Shown here: positions 56,308-64,000 of the stretch, one piece after another
How the letters are laid out: every line of letters starts with the position of its first letter
How positions within the stretch are numbered: the stretch's first letter is position 1
NCBI RefSeq assembly: GCF_035918015.1
Contig: NZ_CP109132.1
Span: 1,860,001-1,924,000 of the forward strand
DNA from: Streptomyces sp. NBC_01754
GTDB lineage: Bacteria; Actinomycetota; Actinomycetes; Streptomycetales; Streptomycetaceae
Reading direction: 5' to 3'
DNA: 64,000 nt
The notes under the pieces: generated by a model
The model's database searches: none
Told to the model about the DNA's origin: nothing
The model's input: only the letters and a program-made list of their open reading frames with translations
Program-made: the position numbers and the translations under genes

Positions 56308-57228
56308 ATGTCGCTTCAGGCTGCGCAGAACCAGGCCGCCCCATCCGCCGCCTCCCCCTCCGCGGGCACCCCGCCGCCCCCCACGGGCCCCTCCCCCAGC
56401 TCCGGCAAGGCGCTGTACGGAGGCAAGAGCACCCGCCGTGTCACCGTCCACGACGTCACCGCCGCCACCGAGCGCGGCGAGAAGTGGCCCATGCTCACCG
56501 CCTACGACGCGATGACCGCGTCCGTCTTCGACGAGGCCGGCATCCCGGTCATGCTCGTCGGTGACTCCATGGGCAACTGCCACCTCGGCTACGAGACCAC
56601 CGTGCCCGTCACGATGGACGAGATGACGCTGCTCTCCGCCGCCGTCGTGCGGGGCACCAGGCGCGCGCTCATCGTCGCCGACCTGCCCTTCGGCGCCTAC
56701 CAGGAGGGCCCCGTCCAGGCCCTGCGCAACGCCACCCGGCTGATCAAGGACGCCGGGGTCGGCGCGGTCAAGCTGGAGGGCGGCGAGCGGTCGCACGAAC
56801 AGATCCGTCTGCTGGTCGAGGCCGGCATCCCGGTCATGGGCCACATCGGCCTGACCCCGCAGTCCGTGAACTCCATGGGCTACCGGGTACAGGGCCGCGG
56901 CGAGGAGGCCGCCCAGCAGTTGCTGCGCGACGCCAAGGCGGTGCAGGACGCGGGCGCGTTCGCCGTCGTCCTCGAACTCGTGCCGGCCGAACTGGCCGCC
57001 GAGGTCACCCGCACGCTGCACATCCCGACCGTCGGCATCGGCGCCGGACCGGACACCGACGCCCAGGTGCTGGTCTGGACCGACATGGCCGGTCTGACCG
57101 GCGGCAAGGTGCCGCGCTTCTCCAAGCAGTACGCGAACCTGCGCCAGGTGCTCGGCGACGCGGCGAAGACGTACGCCGAAGAGGTCGTCGGCGGAACGTT
57201 CCCGCAGCCGGAGCACACGTTCCACTGA
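56308..57228 (+). CDS. panB: 3-methyl-2-oxobutanoate hydroxymethyltransferase
   Basis: A 306-residue enzyme of pantothenate synthesis that transfers a hydroxymethyl group from methylenetetrahydrofolate to ketoisovalerate. Family parts are [45 protein letters not shown] (metal and substrate residues), [19 protein letters not shown] and [20 protein letters not shown]. The Ala/Pro/Ser leader of about 35 residues is absent from shorter homologs. The ATG at 56308 follows AAGGAG. One at 56287 has no RBS. A hairpin follows the gene. Confidence 0.95.
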   Translation: MSLQAAQNQAAPSAASPSAGTPPPPTGPSPSSGKALYGGKSTRRVTVHDVTAATERGEKWPMLTAYDAMTASVFDEAGIPVMLVGDSMGNCHLGYETTVPVTMDEMTLLSAAVVRGTRRALIVADLPFGAYQEGPVQALRNATRLIKDAGVGAVKLEGGERSHEQIRLLVEAGIPVMGHIGLTPQSVNSMGYRVQGRGEEAAQQLLRDAKAVQDAGAFAVVLELVPAELAAEVTRTLHIPTVGIGAGPDTDAQVLVWTDMAGLTGGKVPRFSKQYANLRQVLGDAAKTYAEEVVGGTFPQPEHTFH

Positions 57229-57255
57229 CGCACGACTGACCACTGCCGCACCACC

Positions 57256-57290
57256 GACAGCCCGCCGACTTCCCCCATCGGCGGGCTGTC
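57256..57290 (+). terminator. Hairpin terminator of panB
   Basis: Perfect 13-bp arms (57256-57268 and 57278-57290) with a 9-nt loop, 27 bp after the panB stop. Confidence 0.8.
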
Positions 57291-57334
57291 GCCCGTCCGG
57301 ACCGGAGCCCGCCGGAAGACCCTCGCAGGGCGCG

Positions 57335-57382
57335 CGTCGGCGGCTGTCGGTAGCTGTCGGCGATATGTCGGTGAGTTGTCGG
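57335..57382. promoter_or_regulatory. Five phased (T/C)GTCGG repeats before the ABC exporter
   Basis: CGTCGG at 57335 and TGTCGG at 57345, 57355, 57366 and 57377. Spacing is 10, 10, 11 and 11 bp, so all face one side of the helix. The last ends 23 bp before the ATPase start. This is typical of a regulator that binds direct repeats cooperatively, such as OmpR-type or SARP-type winged-helix proteins. Confidence 0.6.
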
Positions 57383-57405
57383 TGGCGTCTGGTCTCATAG
57401 TGGCC

Positions 57406-58419
57406 ATGACGCGAAACGACAAGAACCCCAGGAGCGGCGCCAACGCCGTCGAGGTGCGGGGGCTGGTCAAGCACTACGGCTCGACCAAGGCACTGGACGG
57501 CGTGGACCTCGACGTGCGCGAGGGCACCGTCCTGGGCGTGCTCGGACCCAACGGCGCCGGCAAGACCACGCTCGTACGCTGCCTGTCCACCCTGATCGTG
57601 CCGGACGCCGGACACGCCGTCGTCGCCGGGTACGACGTGGTCAAGCAGCCCCGGCAGCTGCGCCGCACCATAGGCCTGACCGGACAGTACGCCTCGGTGG
57701 ACGAGAAGCTGTCCGGCTGGGAGAACCTGTACATGATCGGGCGGCTGCTCGACCTGCCCCGCAAGACCGCCCGTGCCCGCGCCGACGAGCTGCTGGAACG
57801 CTTCTCCCTCACCGAGGCCGCCAAGCGGCCCGCGATGGACTACTCCGGCGGCATGCGGCGCCGGCTGGACCTGGCGGCGTCCATGATCGGCAGCCCCTCG
57901 GTCCTCTACCTGGACGAGCCGACCACCGGCCTCGACCCCCGTACCCGCAACGAGGTCTGGGACGAGGTGCAGCGCATGGTCGCGGAGGGGGCGACCGTGC
58001 TGCTGACCACCCAGTACATGGAAGAGGCCGAACAACTCGCCAGTGAGCTCACCGTGATCGACAAGGGCCGGATCATCGCCCGCGGCGGTGTGGACGAGCT
58101 CAAGGCCAAGGTGGGCGGCCGCACCCTGCAGATCCGCCCCTCGGACCCCTCCGAGCTGGCCGCCATGGCCCAGGCGCTCCGCGAGGCCGGACTCGACGGT
58201 GTCGCCGGCACGCAGGCCGTACCGGACGAGGGCCTGCTCTACGTGCCCATCCTCAGCGACGAACAGCTGACCGCCGTCATCGGGCTGCTCGGCACCCGGG
58301 GCTTCTCCCTCGCCCACGTCGCCACCGCACTGCCCAGCCTGGACGAGGTGTTCCTGGCGATCACCGGCGAGAAGACCTCGCACCCCACCGACACGATCCC
58401 CGAGGAGGTCGCCGCATGA
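57406..58419 (+). CDS. ABC exporter ATP-binding protein, DrrA type
   Basis: A 337-residue ATPase. Walker A is GPNGAGKTT (47-55), the Q-loop is LTGQYASVDEKLSGWENL, the signature YSGGM (146-150), and Walker B VLYLDEP (166-172). The usual DrrA C-terminal extension ends SLDEVFLAITGEK. It forms an exporter with the next gene, whose start overlaps its stop (ATGA). The ATG at 57406 has no clear RBS. Phased TGTCGG repeats lie directly upstream. Confidence 0.92.
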   Translation: MTRNDKNPRSGANAVEVRGLVKHYGSTKALDGVDLDVREGTVLGVLGPNGAGKTTLVRCLSTLIVPDAGHAVVAGYDVVKQPRQLRRTIGLTGQYASVDEKLSGWENLYMIGRLLDLPRKTARARADELLERFSLTEAAKRPAMDYSGGMRRRLDLAASMIGSPSVLYLDEPTTGLDPRTRNEVWDEVQRMVAEGATVLLTTQYMEEAEQLASELTVIDKGRIIARGGVDELKAKVGGRTLQIRPSDPSELAAMAQALREAGLDGVAGTQAVPDEGLLYVPILSDEQLTAVIGLLGTRGFSLAHVATALPSLDEVFLAITGEKTSHPTDTIPEEVAA

Positions 58420-59267
58420 GCACGACGACTCTGACGCCCGCCCCCACCGGTTCCGCACCCGTGAGGGCCGCGCTCGGCGGGGAGGGCCGGATCGGCCTGC
58501 GCGCCAACCTCCGGCACATCGGCGCACTGGTACGACGCAACGCGCTCCAGATCAAGAAGGATCCGGAGTCGATGTTCGACGTCCTGCTGATGCCGATCGT
58601 CTTCACCCTGCTCTTCGTCTACGTCTTCGGCGGGTCGGTGGGCGGAAGCCTGGGCGGTGACCGGCAGGACTACCTCAACTACCTGGTACCCGGCCTGATG
58701 GCGATGATGGGCATGAACATCGCCTCGGCGGTCGGCACCGGTGTCAACGACGACTTCCGCAAGGGAGTCATGGACCGGTTCCGTACGATGCCGATCGCCC
58801 GTTCATCGGTGCTGATCGCGAAGATAGTGGTCGAACTCGGCCGCATGATGGTCGCCATCGTCATCCTGCTCGGCATGGGCTTCGCGCTCGGCATGAGCCT
58901 GGGGACCTCGGTGGGGGGCCTGCTCGCGGCGGTCGCCCTGGCCGCGGTGTTCGGGGCGGCCATCATGTGGATCTTCATCCTGCTGGGACTGTCCATGAAG
59001 ACGGCACAGTCGGTCCAGGGAGTGGGCTTCCTCGTGCTGATGCCCCTTCAGTTCGGCTCGTCCATCTTCGCCCCGACGAAGACGATGCCCGGCTGGCTCC
59101 AGACGTTCACCGACTACAACCCGCTGTCCAACCTGGCGGACGCGGCGCGTGGCCTGATGATGGGCGGCCCGGTCGCCCAATCGGTGTGGGTGACCCTCGC
59201 CTGGGCCGTGGGCATCACCGCGGTGGTGGCGCCGGTCGCGGTGAGCAAGTTCCGCAAGAAGACCTGA
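58416..59267 (+). CDS. ABC-2 type exporter permease, DrrB type
   Basis: A 283-residue permease with six helices. It starts with a cytoplasmic tail of about 45 residues and has ALQIKKDPESMFDVLLMPIVFTLLFVYVFGG and PLQFGSSIFAPTKTMPGWLQ, both typical of DrrB-like drug exporters. It is co-translated with the ATPase gene. The AfsR-type regulator gene converges on it, with only 10 bp between. Confidence 0.92.
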   Translation: MSTTTLTPAPTGSAPVRAALGGEGRIGLRANLRHIGALVRRNALQIKKDPESMFDVLLMPIVFTLLFVYVFGGSVGGSLGGDRQDYLNYLVPGLMAMMGMNIASAVGTGVNDDFRKGVMDRFRTMPIARSSVLIAKIVVELGRMMVAIVILLGMGFALGMSLGTSVGGLLAAVALAAVFGAAIMWIFILLGLSMKTAQSVQGVGFLVLMPLQFGSSIFAPTKTMPGWLQTFTDYNPLSNLADAARGLMMGGPVAQSVWVTLAWAVGITAVVAPVAVSKFRKKT

Positions 59268-59277
59268 TCACCGCGGG

Positions 59278-62200
59278 TCAGCCCGCCTCCGACTCCCGTA
59301 CGTGCGCGTCCATCAGGGCGGTGGCCTCCTCCAGCGTGAGGCCGCCGCCCTCGGCGTACGCCCGCGCGTAGGCCTCGTCGTCGGGCAGGGCCGCGCGGAC
59401 CAGTTCCTCCGCCAGCGCCAGGTTCTCGCGCTCCGCCGCCGTGGGTACGTAGCCGCCGGGCAGCAGGGCGTCGTGCAGGGCGAGCAGCCGGGCCGCGTCG
59501 GCGGCACGCCGTTCACCACCGAGCCCGCCCAGTGCCCACGCGACGGTGACCAGGTGGATGGCGGTCATCTGGGGCGCCACCATCTGCGCCATCGACTCCT
59601 GGGACCGGTCCAGCGCGCGGACGGCCCGGCCCAGAGCCGTGCCGTAGAGGCCGTCGAGATTGTCCAGCCAGGACTGGACTCCCAGCACGAACCCCTCGAA
59701 GAGCGCCACCGTCTCGGAAGGGGGCACTCCGAGCATGGCGTCCAGGTGTTCCCGCGCCTCGGCGGTGCGGCCCGTCCGGCCCAGCCAGAGGGTCAGGTAG
59801 AGCCGGGCCGCCGGCCGGGCCTCGGGCCCCGACTGCCGGTCGTCGACGAGCACCTCGCGCAGGATGCGCTCCCCCTCCTCGCCCCGGCCCGTCTCGCAGA
59901 GCGCGGAGGCGTACCGGGCGCGCAACATGGCGACCTGGGTCTGGGCCCCGAGCTGCTCGGCGTAGGCGACGGCCGCGCGGAAGTCCTCGGCGGCGGCGGC
60001 ACTCTCACCGCAGCGTTCGTTGGCCTCCCCCCGGGAGGAGAGCGCCTCGGCGGCGCCCCAGGCGTCGCCGAGACCTTCGTAGATCTCCAGGCTCTCGTCG
60101 GCGTCCCGCCGGGCCTCTCCGGCCCGGTCGGGCCGGTTGGCGAGCGCGTTGGCCCGCATCTGGAGGGCGGCGGCGAGCTCCCACACGTAGCCGAGCTCAC
60201 GGCAGGTGCGCACCGTCTCGTCCAGGAGTTCGCGGAACCCGTGCACATCACCGGTGAACATGACCGCGAACAGCCACAGCGAGCCGGGCATCCGGCAGGT
60301 CTGCGGCTGGCCCGGCCGGTAGGTGCGGGCGACCGCCCGCAGCCGTTCCATGCCCGCGCCGGTGATCCACTCGTGCGCCTCGTGGTCCATGCTGACCAGC
60401 TGGACCAGCCGTACCCCGCGCCGGGCCTCCTGGAGTTGTTCGGGCACCATCGGCGGCGGGGTGTCGGTACAGCGTTCGGGCAGCGAGGGGGCGGGCTCGA
60501 CGGGTTCGGCGAACGGGTCGGGGCCGAGGCCGGCGGCCGCCTCGGCCCACAGCCGGGCCTCGGCCCGCAGGTCCCGCATCTGCCAGTACCAGCACAGGGA
60601 GAGCACCAGACAGAGCGCCTCGTGCTCGTCCCGGGCGGCGACGGCGTGCCGCAGGGCGGTGCGCAGGTTCTCGTACTCGCGCCGGAAGCGGGCGAGTGCC
60701 GCCAGTTGTCCCGCGCCGCGCAGTTCGGGGTCGGTGGTACGGGCCAGCTCGCGGAAGTGGACCAGGTGGCGCCGCTCGGTCGCGGCCCGCTCGCCGGCTT
60801 CGCCGAGGCGTTCGGCGGCGTACTCGGCGACGGTCTCCAGAAGCCGGTAGCGCATGTCGCCGTCGTCCCCGGGGGCCGCGACGACCAGCGACTTGTCGAC
60901 GAGCGAGCCGAGCAGGGCGGCGACGTCGGCGGGGGCGAGGGACGGGCCGCCGCTCCCGCCACCGCCGCTCCGGGCGTCCTCGCCGGACCGGCCGGCCCCC
61001 TCGTCGAGGGAGCAGACCGCTTCGGCGGCGGCCAGGGCGCAGCCTCCGGAGAACACCGACAGCCTGCGCAGTACGGCGCGTTCGGCGGGGTCCAGGAGGT
61101 CCCACGACCAGTCGACGACGGCTCGCAGGGTCTGCTGGCGGGGCAGCACGGTGCGGCTGCCGCTGGTCAGCAGGCGGAACCGGTCGTCGAGCCGGTCGGC
61201 GATCTGGCGCGGGCCGAGCATCCGCAGCCGGGCCGCCGCCAGCTCGATGGCGAGCGGGAGTCCGTCGAGGCGGTGGCAGATCTCGGCGCAGGCGGCGGCG
61301 GTCTCCGGGTCGCGGTCCGTCCGGAAGCCGGGCCGGGCGGCGGCGCCCCGGTCGGCGAGCAGCCGTAGCGCCACCGGGTCGGGCAGCGGGTCGACGGGAC
61401 GCAGCGACTCCCCGGGGACACCGAGGGGTTCACGGCTCGTCGCCAGGATCGTGAGGCCGGGGCAGTGGGCCAGGAGGTGGTCGGCGAGCTGCGCCACCGC
61501 CTCGATCAGGTGCTCGCAGTTGTCGAGGAGCAGCAGCATCCGGCGCTTCACACAGTGCTCGGTGAGCTGGACGAGTGCCTGGCCGGCCGAACCCTCCGAG
61601 CCGCGCTCCACGGCCCGGAACTCCTCGGCCCCCGCACCGCGCAGCACGGTCTCGCGGGCGTCGAGCGCGCTCAGTACGGCCTCGGCGACCACCGCCGGGT
61701 CGTCGACCGGGGCCAGCTCGGCCAGCCAGACCCCGTCGGGCCAGGATGCGGCGGCGGCCTCGGCGGCCTCCTGGGACAGCCTGGTCTTGCCGGCGCCGCC
61801 GGGCCCGAGGAGGGTGACCAGGCGGGCCCGCGAGAGGTCGTCGCGCAGAGCCGCGATGTCGGCCTCCCGCCCCACGAAGCTGGTGAGCCGGGCCCTCAGG
61901 TTCCCGGGCGGGGCGGTGCGGGCGGCGGGGACGGGTATGGGCACGGCGGCCGGGCGGGAGTCGTCCTGGTGCAGCAATCCCTCGTACAGGGCCCGCAGTT
62001 CGGGCCCGGGGTCGGTGCCGAGCCGGTCGGCGAGCACGGTGCGTACCTCGTCGTACGCGGCGAGGGCCTGCGCGGTGCGTCCGGCGGCCGCCAGGGCCTT
62101 GATCCGGAGTGCCTGGAGGCGTTCGTCGAGTGGGTGGTCGGCGCAGAGGGCGACGAGGTCGGGCAGGGCCTCCTCGGCGCGGCCGAGGGCGAGGACGGCT

Positions 62201-62706
62201 CCCGCTCTGGTCCGCCGGGTGTCCAGGCGCCGGGCCTCCCAGCGGGCCGCGACCGCGTTCCGGCCGGGCAGGTCGGCGAGGGCGGGGCCGTGCCAGAGGG
62301 CGAGCGCGTCGTCGAGCGTGCCCAGGGCCGGCGCCGCGTCACCGTCCTCCAGGGCCCGCGCCCCCTCCCTCGCCAGCCGATCGAAGCGGTGCAGGTCCAC
62401 GGCGTCCGGATCGGCGGCGAGCCGGTAGCCGTTCTCCACGGATTCGACGGCGTCGCGGCCCAGCGCACGCCGGAGCCGCCCCACGAGCGCCTGGAGGGCC
62501 CCCGAGGCGTCGGCGGGCGGGTCGCCGTCCCACACCTCGTCGACCAGCGCCCCCGCCGGGACCGCTCGCCCCGCGTGCAGGGCGAGCACGGTGAGCAGGG
62601 CGCGCAGCCGCGCCCCGCCGAGGGCTGCGGGGCTGCCGTCGTCGCGGAACGCGCGGGTGGTGCCGAGGATGCCGTAGTGCACCGCCCCATTGTGGTCCAC
62701 GGCCAC
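59278..62706 (-). CDS. AfsR/SARP-type regulator with NB-ARC ATPase and TPR domains
   Basis: An 1142-residue regulator. Parts in order are a winged helix of the OmpR type (about 9-100, LRALLTVLALHAGRAVPAGALVDEVW), the bacterial transcriptional activation domain (104-248), a STAND/NB-ARC ATPase with Walker A LGPGGAGKTR (300-309) and a MLLLLDNCEHLIEA Walker B, then a long helical TPR-like region. Such proteins activate antibiotic or export genes by binding direct repeats with 11-bp period. The start is a GTG at 62706 or at 62682 (VHYGILG), which suits the wHTH better. The phased repeats before the adjacent ABC exporter are a plausible target. Confidence 0.9.
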   Translation of the reverse strand: MAVDHNGAVHYGILGTTRAFRDDGSPAALGGARLRALLTVLALHAGRAVPAGALVDEVWDGDPPADASGALQALVGRLRRALGRDAVESVENGYRLAADPDAVDLHRFDRLAREGARALEDGDAAPALGTLDDALALWHGPALADLPGRNAVAARWEARRLDTRRTRAGAVLALGRAEEALPDLVALCADHPLDERLQALRIKALAAAGRTAQALAAYDEVRTVLADRLGTDPGPELRALYEGLLHQDDSRPAAVPIPVPAARTAPPGNLRARLTSFVGREADIAALRDDLSRARLVTLLGPGGAGKTRLSQEAAEAAAASWPDGVWLAELAPVDDPAVVAEAVLSALDARETVLRGAGAEEFRAVERGSEGSAGQALVQLTEHCVKRRMLLLLDNCEHLIEAVAQLADHLLAHCPGLTILATSREPLGVPGESLRPVDPLPDPVALRLLADRGAAARPGFRTDRDPETAAACAEICHRLDGLPLAIELAAARLRMLGPRQIADRLDDRFRLLTSGSRTVLPRQQTLRAVVDWSWDLLDPAERAVLRRLSVFSGGCALAAAEAVCSLDEGAGRSGEDARSGGGGSGGPSLAPADVAALLGSLVDKSLVVAAPGDDGDMRYRLLETVAEYAAERLGEAGERAATERRHLVHFRELARTTDPELRGAGQLAALARFRREYENLRTALRHAVAARDEHEALCLVLSLCWYWQMRDLRAEARLWAEAAAGLGPDPFAEPVEPAPSLPERCTDTPPPMVPEQLQEARRGVRLVQLVSMDHEAHEWITGAGMERLRAVARTYRPGQPQTCRMPGSLWLFAVMFTGDVHGFRELLDETVRTCRELGYVWELAAALQMRANALANRPDRAGEARRDADESLEIYEGLGDAWGAAEALSSRGEANERCGESAAAAEDFRAAVAYAEQLGAQTQVAMLRARYASALCETGRGEEGERILREVLVDDRQSGPEARPAARLYLTLWLGRTGRTAEAREHLDAMLGVPPSETVALFEGFVLGVQSWLDNLDGLYGTALGRAVRALDRSQESMAQMVAPQMTAIHLVTVAWALGGLGGERRAADAARLLALHDALLPGGYVPTAAERENLALAEELVRAALPDDEAYARAYAEGGGLTLEEATALMDAHVRESEAG

Positions 62707-62740
62707 GGCATCGACGGAACGCCGGTACCTGTGCGTCGGC

Positions 62741-62770
62741 GCGGCACGGCGGGGCGCCCCGCCGTGCCGC
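62741..62770 (-). terminator. 30-bp perfect palindrome, terminator
   Basis: Fifteen-base arms (62741-62755 and 62756-62770) with no formal spacer. It lies 3 bp beyond the stop of the decayed regulator gene and 35 bp before the AfsR-type start, so it ends transcription from the right. Confidence 0.65.
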
Positions 62771-62772
62771 CC

Positions 62773-63465
62773 TCATCCCTTCTGTGCGGCCACCGTCCGC
62801 ACCCTTTCGTCCATGGCCCGGACAGCCCCCGCCTTCGGGTACCGGGCGAGGCTCTTGCGCATCGTCGCGAAGTGCTCGTCGCCCCGAGCGGTGGGGAGCA
62901 CCATGTAGTCGTCCAGGAAGACCTCCCAGGACGCACACGCCTCCTCGACGTGCCCCCGTTCGCACTGCCGTTGGGCCAGCACGGCGTTGGCATGCAGTCG
63001 GCCCTGGCGTTCCTGGCGCGGCGACGCCTTGATCGACTGCTTCAGTGCCCCGATGGAGGCCGGCAGGTCCCGTCCCTCGTAATGGACGTGGGAGACGTGG
63101 AAGAGATACGCCGCTCGGTCGTACCTTCCCACCGACTCACGCCGCGAGTCGGCTTTCGCCAGGGCGGCCTCGGTCTCCCTCAGCCTCGCGAACGCGGCCC
63201 TTCGGTCGCCCAACAGGCCACGCCGGGAAGGGTTCATGTCGTCCTTTCCGAGACCGATCAGGGACTCGACCGTGTCACGCGGCCCGTCACCCGCCGCCGA
63301 CTTCGGGCGCACGAGGCCGAGTTCTTCGTACGTGACCGGTCGTCCGAGCTTCCTTTCGAACGCTTCGACGATCAGCGGCCGGGCCCGTTCGGTGGGCTGC
63401 GCTCCCCTATGCGTTGCGGCCTCGCCACCGTCACCCCGACCGGTGGCCACTCCGCAAACGCTCAT
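62773..63465 (-). pseudogene. Remnant of an HTH-TPR regulator gene with internal deletion
   Basis: The 230-codon frame from 63465 carries VEAFERKLGRPVTYEELGL, typical of the N-terminal part of Streptomyces HTH-plus-TPR regulators. It goes directly into the last TPR-like portion (AYLFHVSHVHYEGRDLPASI, LHANAVLAQRQCERGHVEEACASWEVFLDDY). Normal members run above 400 residues, with a complete helix-turn-helix before and about 150 residues between these parts. Both are missing here, although the frame is open. The start is doubtful. It might still be expressed as a short protein. Confidence 0.5.
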
Positions 63466-63707
63466 TACTCTATTGCCGTGGCTGGATCGATCGAACCGAA
63501 ACCGGCCAGGACAGCCTCGACGCCCTCCGCTCCGGTCATACAGGAACAACGAGTCCGACAACTGGACGCCGCGAGTAGTTCGCTGGCGACCGTAGTACGC
63601 CGCCAAGCAGCCCGTCTCGACTATGGCGCGTGCGGGCGAATTTGACGGAAATTGGCCAATCATGTCCGGAAATCGACCATGCCACATGAGACTTCCATCG
63701 AGGACGG
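63466..63707. other. Lower-GC intergenic stretch
   Basis: About 240 bp with visibly more A/T than the rest of the window, including AATTTGACGG and AAATTGGCCAATCATG near 63630-63665. I see no gene. The composition and the decayed regulator to the left suggest the border of a transferred segment continuing past the right edge. Confidence 0.35.
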
Positions 63708-64000
63708 ATGCCCATCCAACACACCGTTGACAGTCGACAATTGCACAGTTACGCTCTGCCGGCGCTTGCGTGTCGAACGGCACTTCAAGAGGCTCGACGG
63801 AATTACGCAAGCAGACTCAAGTCCGCGCGCACTGAAATGCAAGCACGAGTGGATGCGAGCTCAAAACAGACAATCCCTGGGGGATATGACTTCATTCGTG
63901 AAGCGAATAACGGGCACCAAGGCCGGAAAGGGGGCGTGGTTGCTGAGCTCTCGGCTGCGGCAATCCGGCTTGGCGCCCCGATGTCCAGTGCGGCCAACGA
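63708..64000 (+). CDS. Possible 5' part of an unknown gene (runs off the window)
   Basis: An open frame of 97 codons from the ATG at 63708 to the right edge, with GAGGA just upstream. It begins MPIQHTVDSRQLHSYALPAL and later has YDFIREANNGHQGRKGG. Third-position G/C is only about 60 percent, much lower than neighbours. Either it is a horizontally acquired gene or it is noncoding. A start at 63837 is also possible. No family is recognised. Confidence 0.3.
   Translation, partial: MPIQHTVDSRQLHSYALPALACRTALQEARRNYASRLKSARTEMQARVDASSKQTIPGGYDFIREANNGHQGRKGGVVAELSAAAIRLGAPMSSAAN

Noticed and set aside
1..64000. A biosynthetic gene cluster signalled by the AfsR-type regulator and drug exporters
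   Set aside because: No polyketide synthase, NRPS, terpene cyclase, lanthipeptide or similar core enzyme is present in the window.
1..64000. tRNA, rRNA or riboswitch
   Set aside because: No tRNA cloverleaf with conserved GGTTCRA, no rRNA-like sequence and no recognised riboswitch core found by eye. Small or divergent RNAs could be missed.

Overview
The window is high-GC actinomycete chromosome. Strong third-position G/C, many GTG starts, 4-bp ATGA/GTGA overlaps and several Streptomyces-type families (AfsR/SARP-like regulator, DUF397/DUF5753 proteins, MalR-type maltose genes, twin-arginine multicopper oxidase, mycothiol-dependent nitroreductase relative) point to Streptomyces. The linkage malEFG-malR / glnE / glnA2 / nadE / panB resembles the S. 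coelicolor core chromosome. I see no rRNA, tRNA, insertion sequence, prophage or CRISPR array.

Region by region. (1) 1-4.0 kb: the end of one gene, a TetR regulator, a TetR plus thioredoxin-fold oxidoreductase pair, and a divergent DrrAB-like ABC exporter. (2) 4.2-11.4 kb and 20.7-28.1 kb: two blocks for starch and maltodextrin use. They hold a secreted amylopullulanase, a secreted alpha-amylase with CBM20, an alpha-glucosidase, the MalEFG importer and two paralogous LacI repressors. CTTG-type palindromes sit before the amylase and between malE and malR. (3) 11.8-15.9 kb: a decayed phosphopentomutase-like gene and a cyanate locus (cynR divergent from decayed cynT, cynS, a deaminase and an orphan response regulator). 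(4) 16-20.6 kb: accessory genes. They include a PD-(D/E)XK/Rpn-like protein with a repeat-rich C-terminus, a separate copy of that C-terminus beside it, and a whiJ/abaA-like cluster (ATPase, frameshifted HTH-DUF5753 gene, two DUF397 genes).

(5) 28-38 kb: a PAP2 membrane protein, glnE, a pyridoxamine-oxidase-fold protein, a PrmC-like methyltransferase, a DHA2 exporter with divergent TetR, and murJ. (6) 38-51.6 kb: a GNAT enzyme, a coupled DUF6232 pair, glnA2, DUF3105-DUF305, a CBS protein, a multicopper oxidase, nadE, a Rieske oxygenase and two MFS exporters. (7) 52-64 kb: an EEP-family hydrolase, an MFS exporter with TetR and a perfect palindrome, panB, a second DrrAB-like exporter behind phased repeats, a large AfsR-type regulator, a decayed regulator and a lower-GC right edge.

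The best candidate for an undescribed system is at 17.06-18.42 kb. The nuclease-like gene carries a well-placed internal ribosome binding site and GTG just before its C-terminal module. The neighbouring short gene repeats that module with the same RBS-GTG spacing. This layout resembles nuclease toxins with an intragenic C-terminal antitoxin. Other notable signals are 21-bp tandem repeats before the multicopper oxidase, helically phased TGTCGG repeats before an ABC exporter, a peptide motif shared by the DUF6232 pair, and four partly decayed genes.
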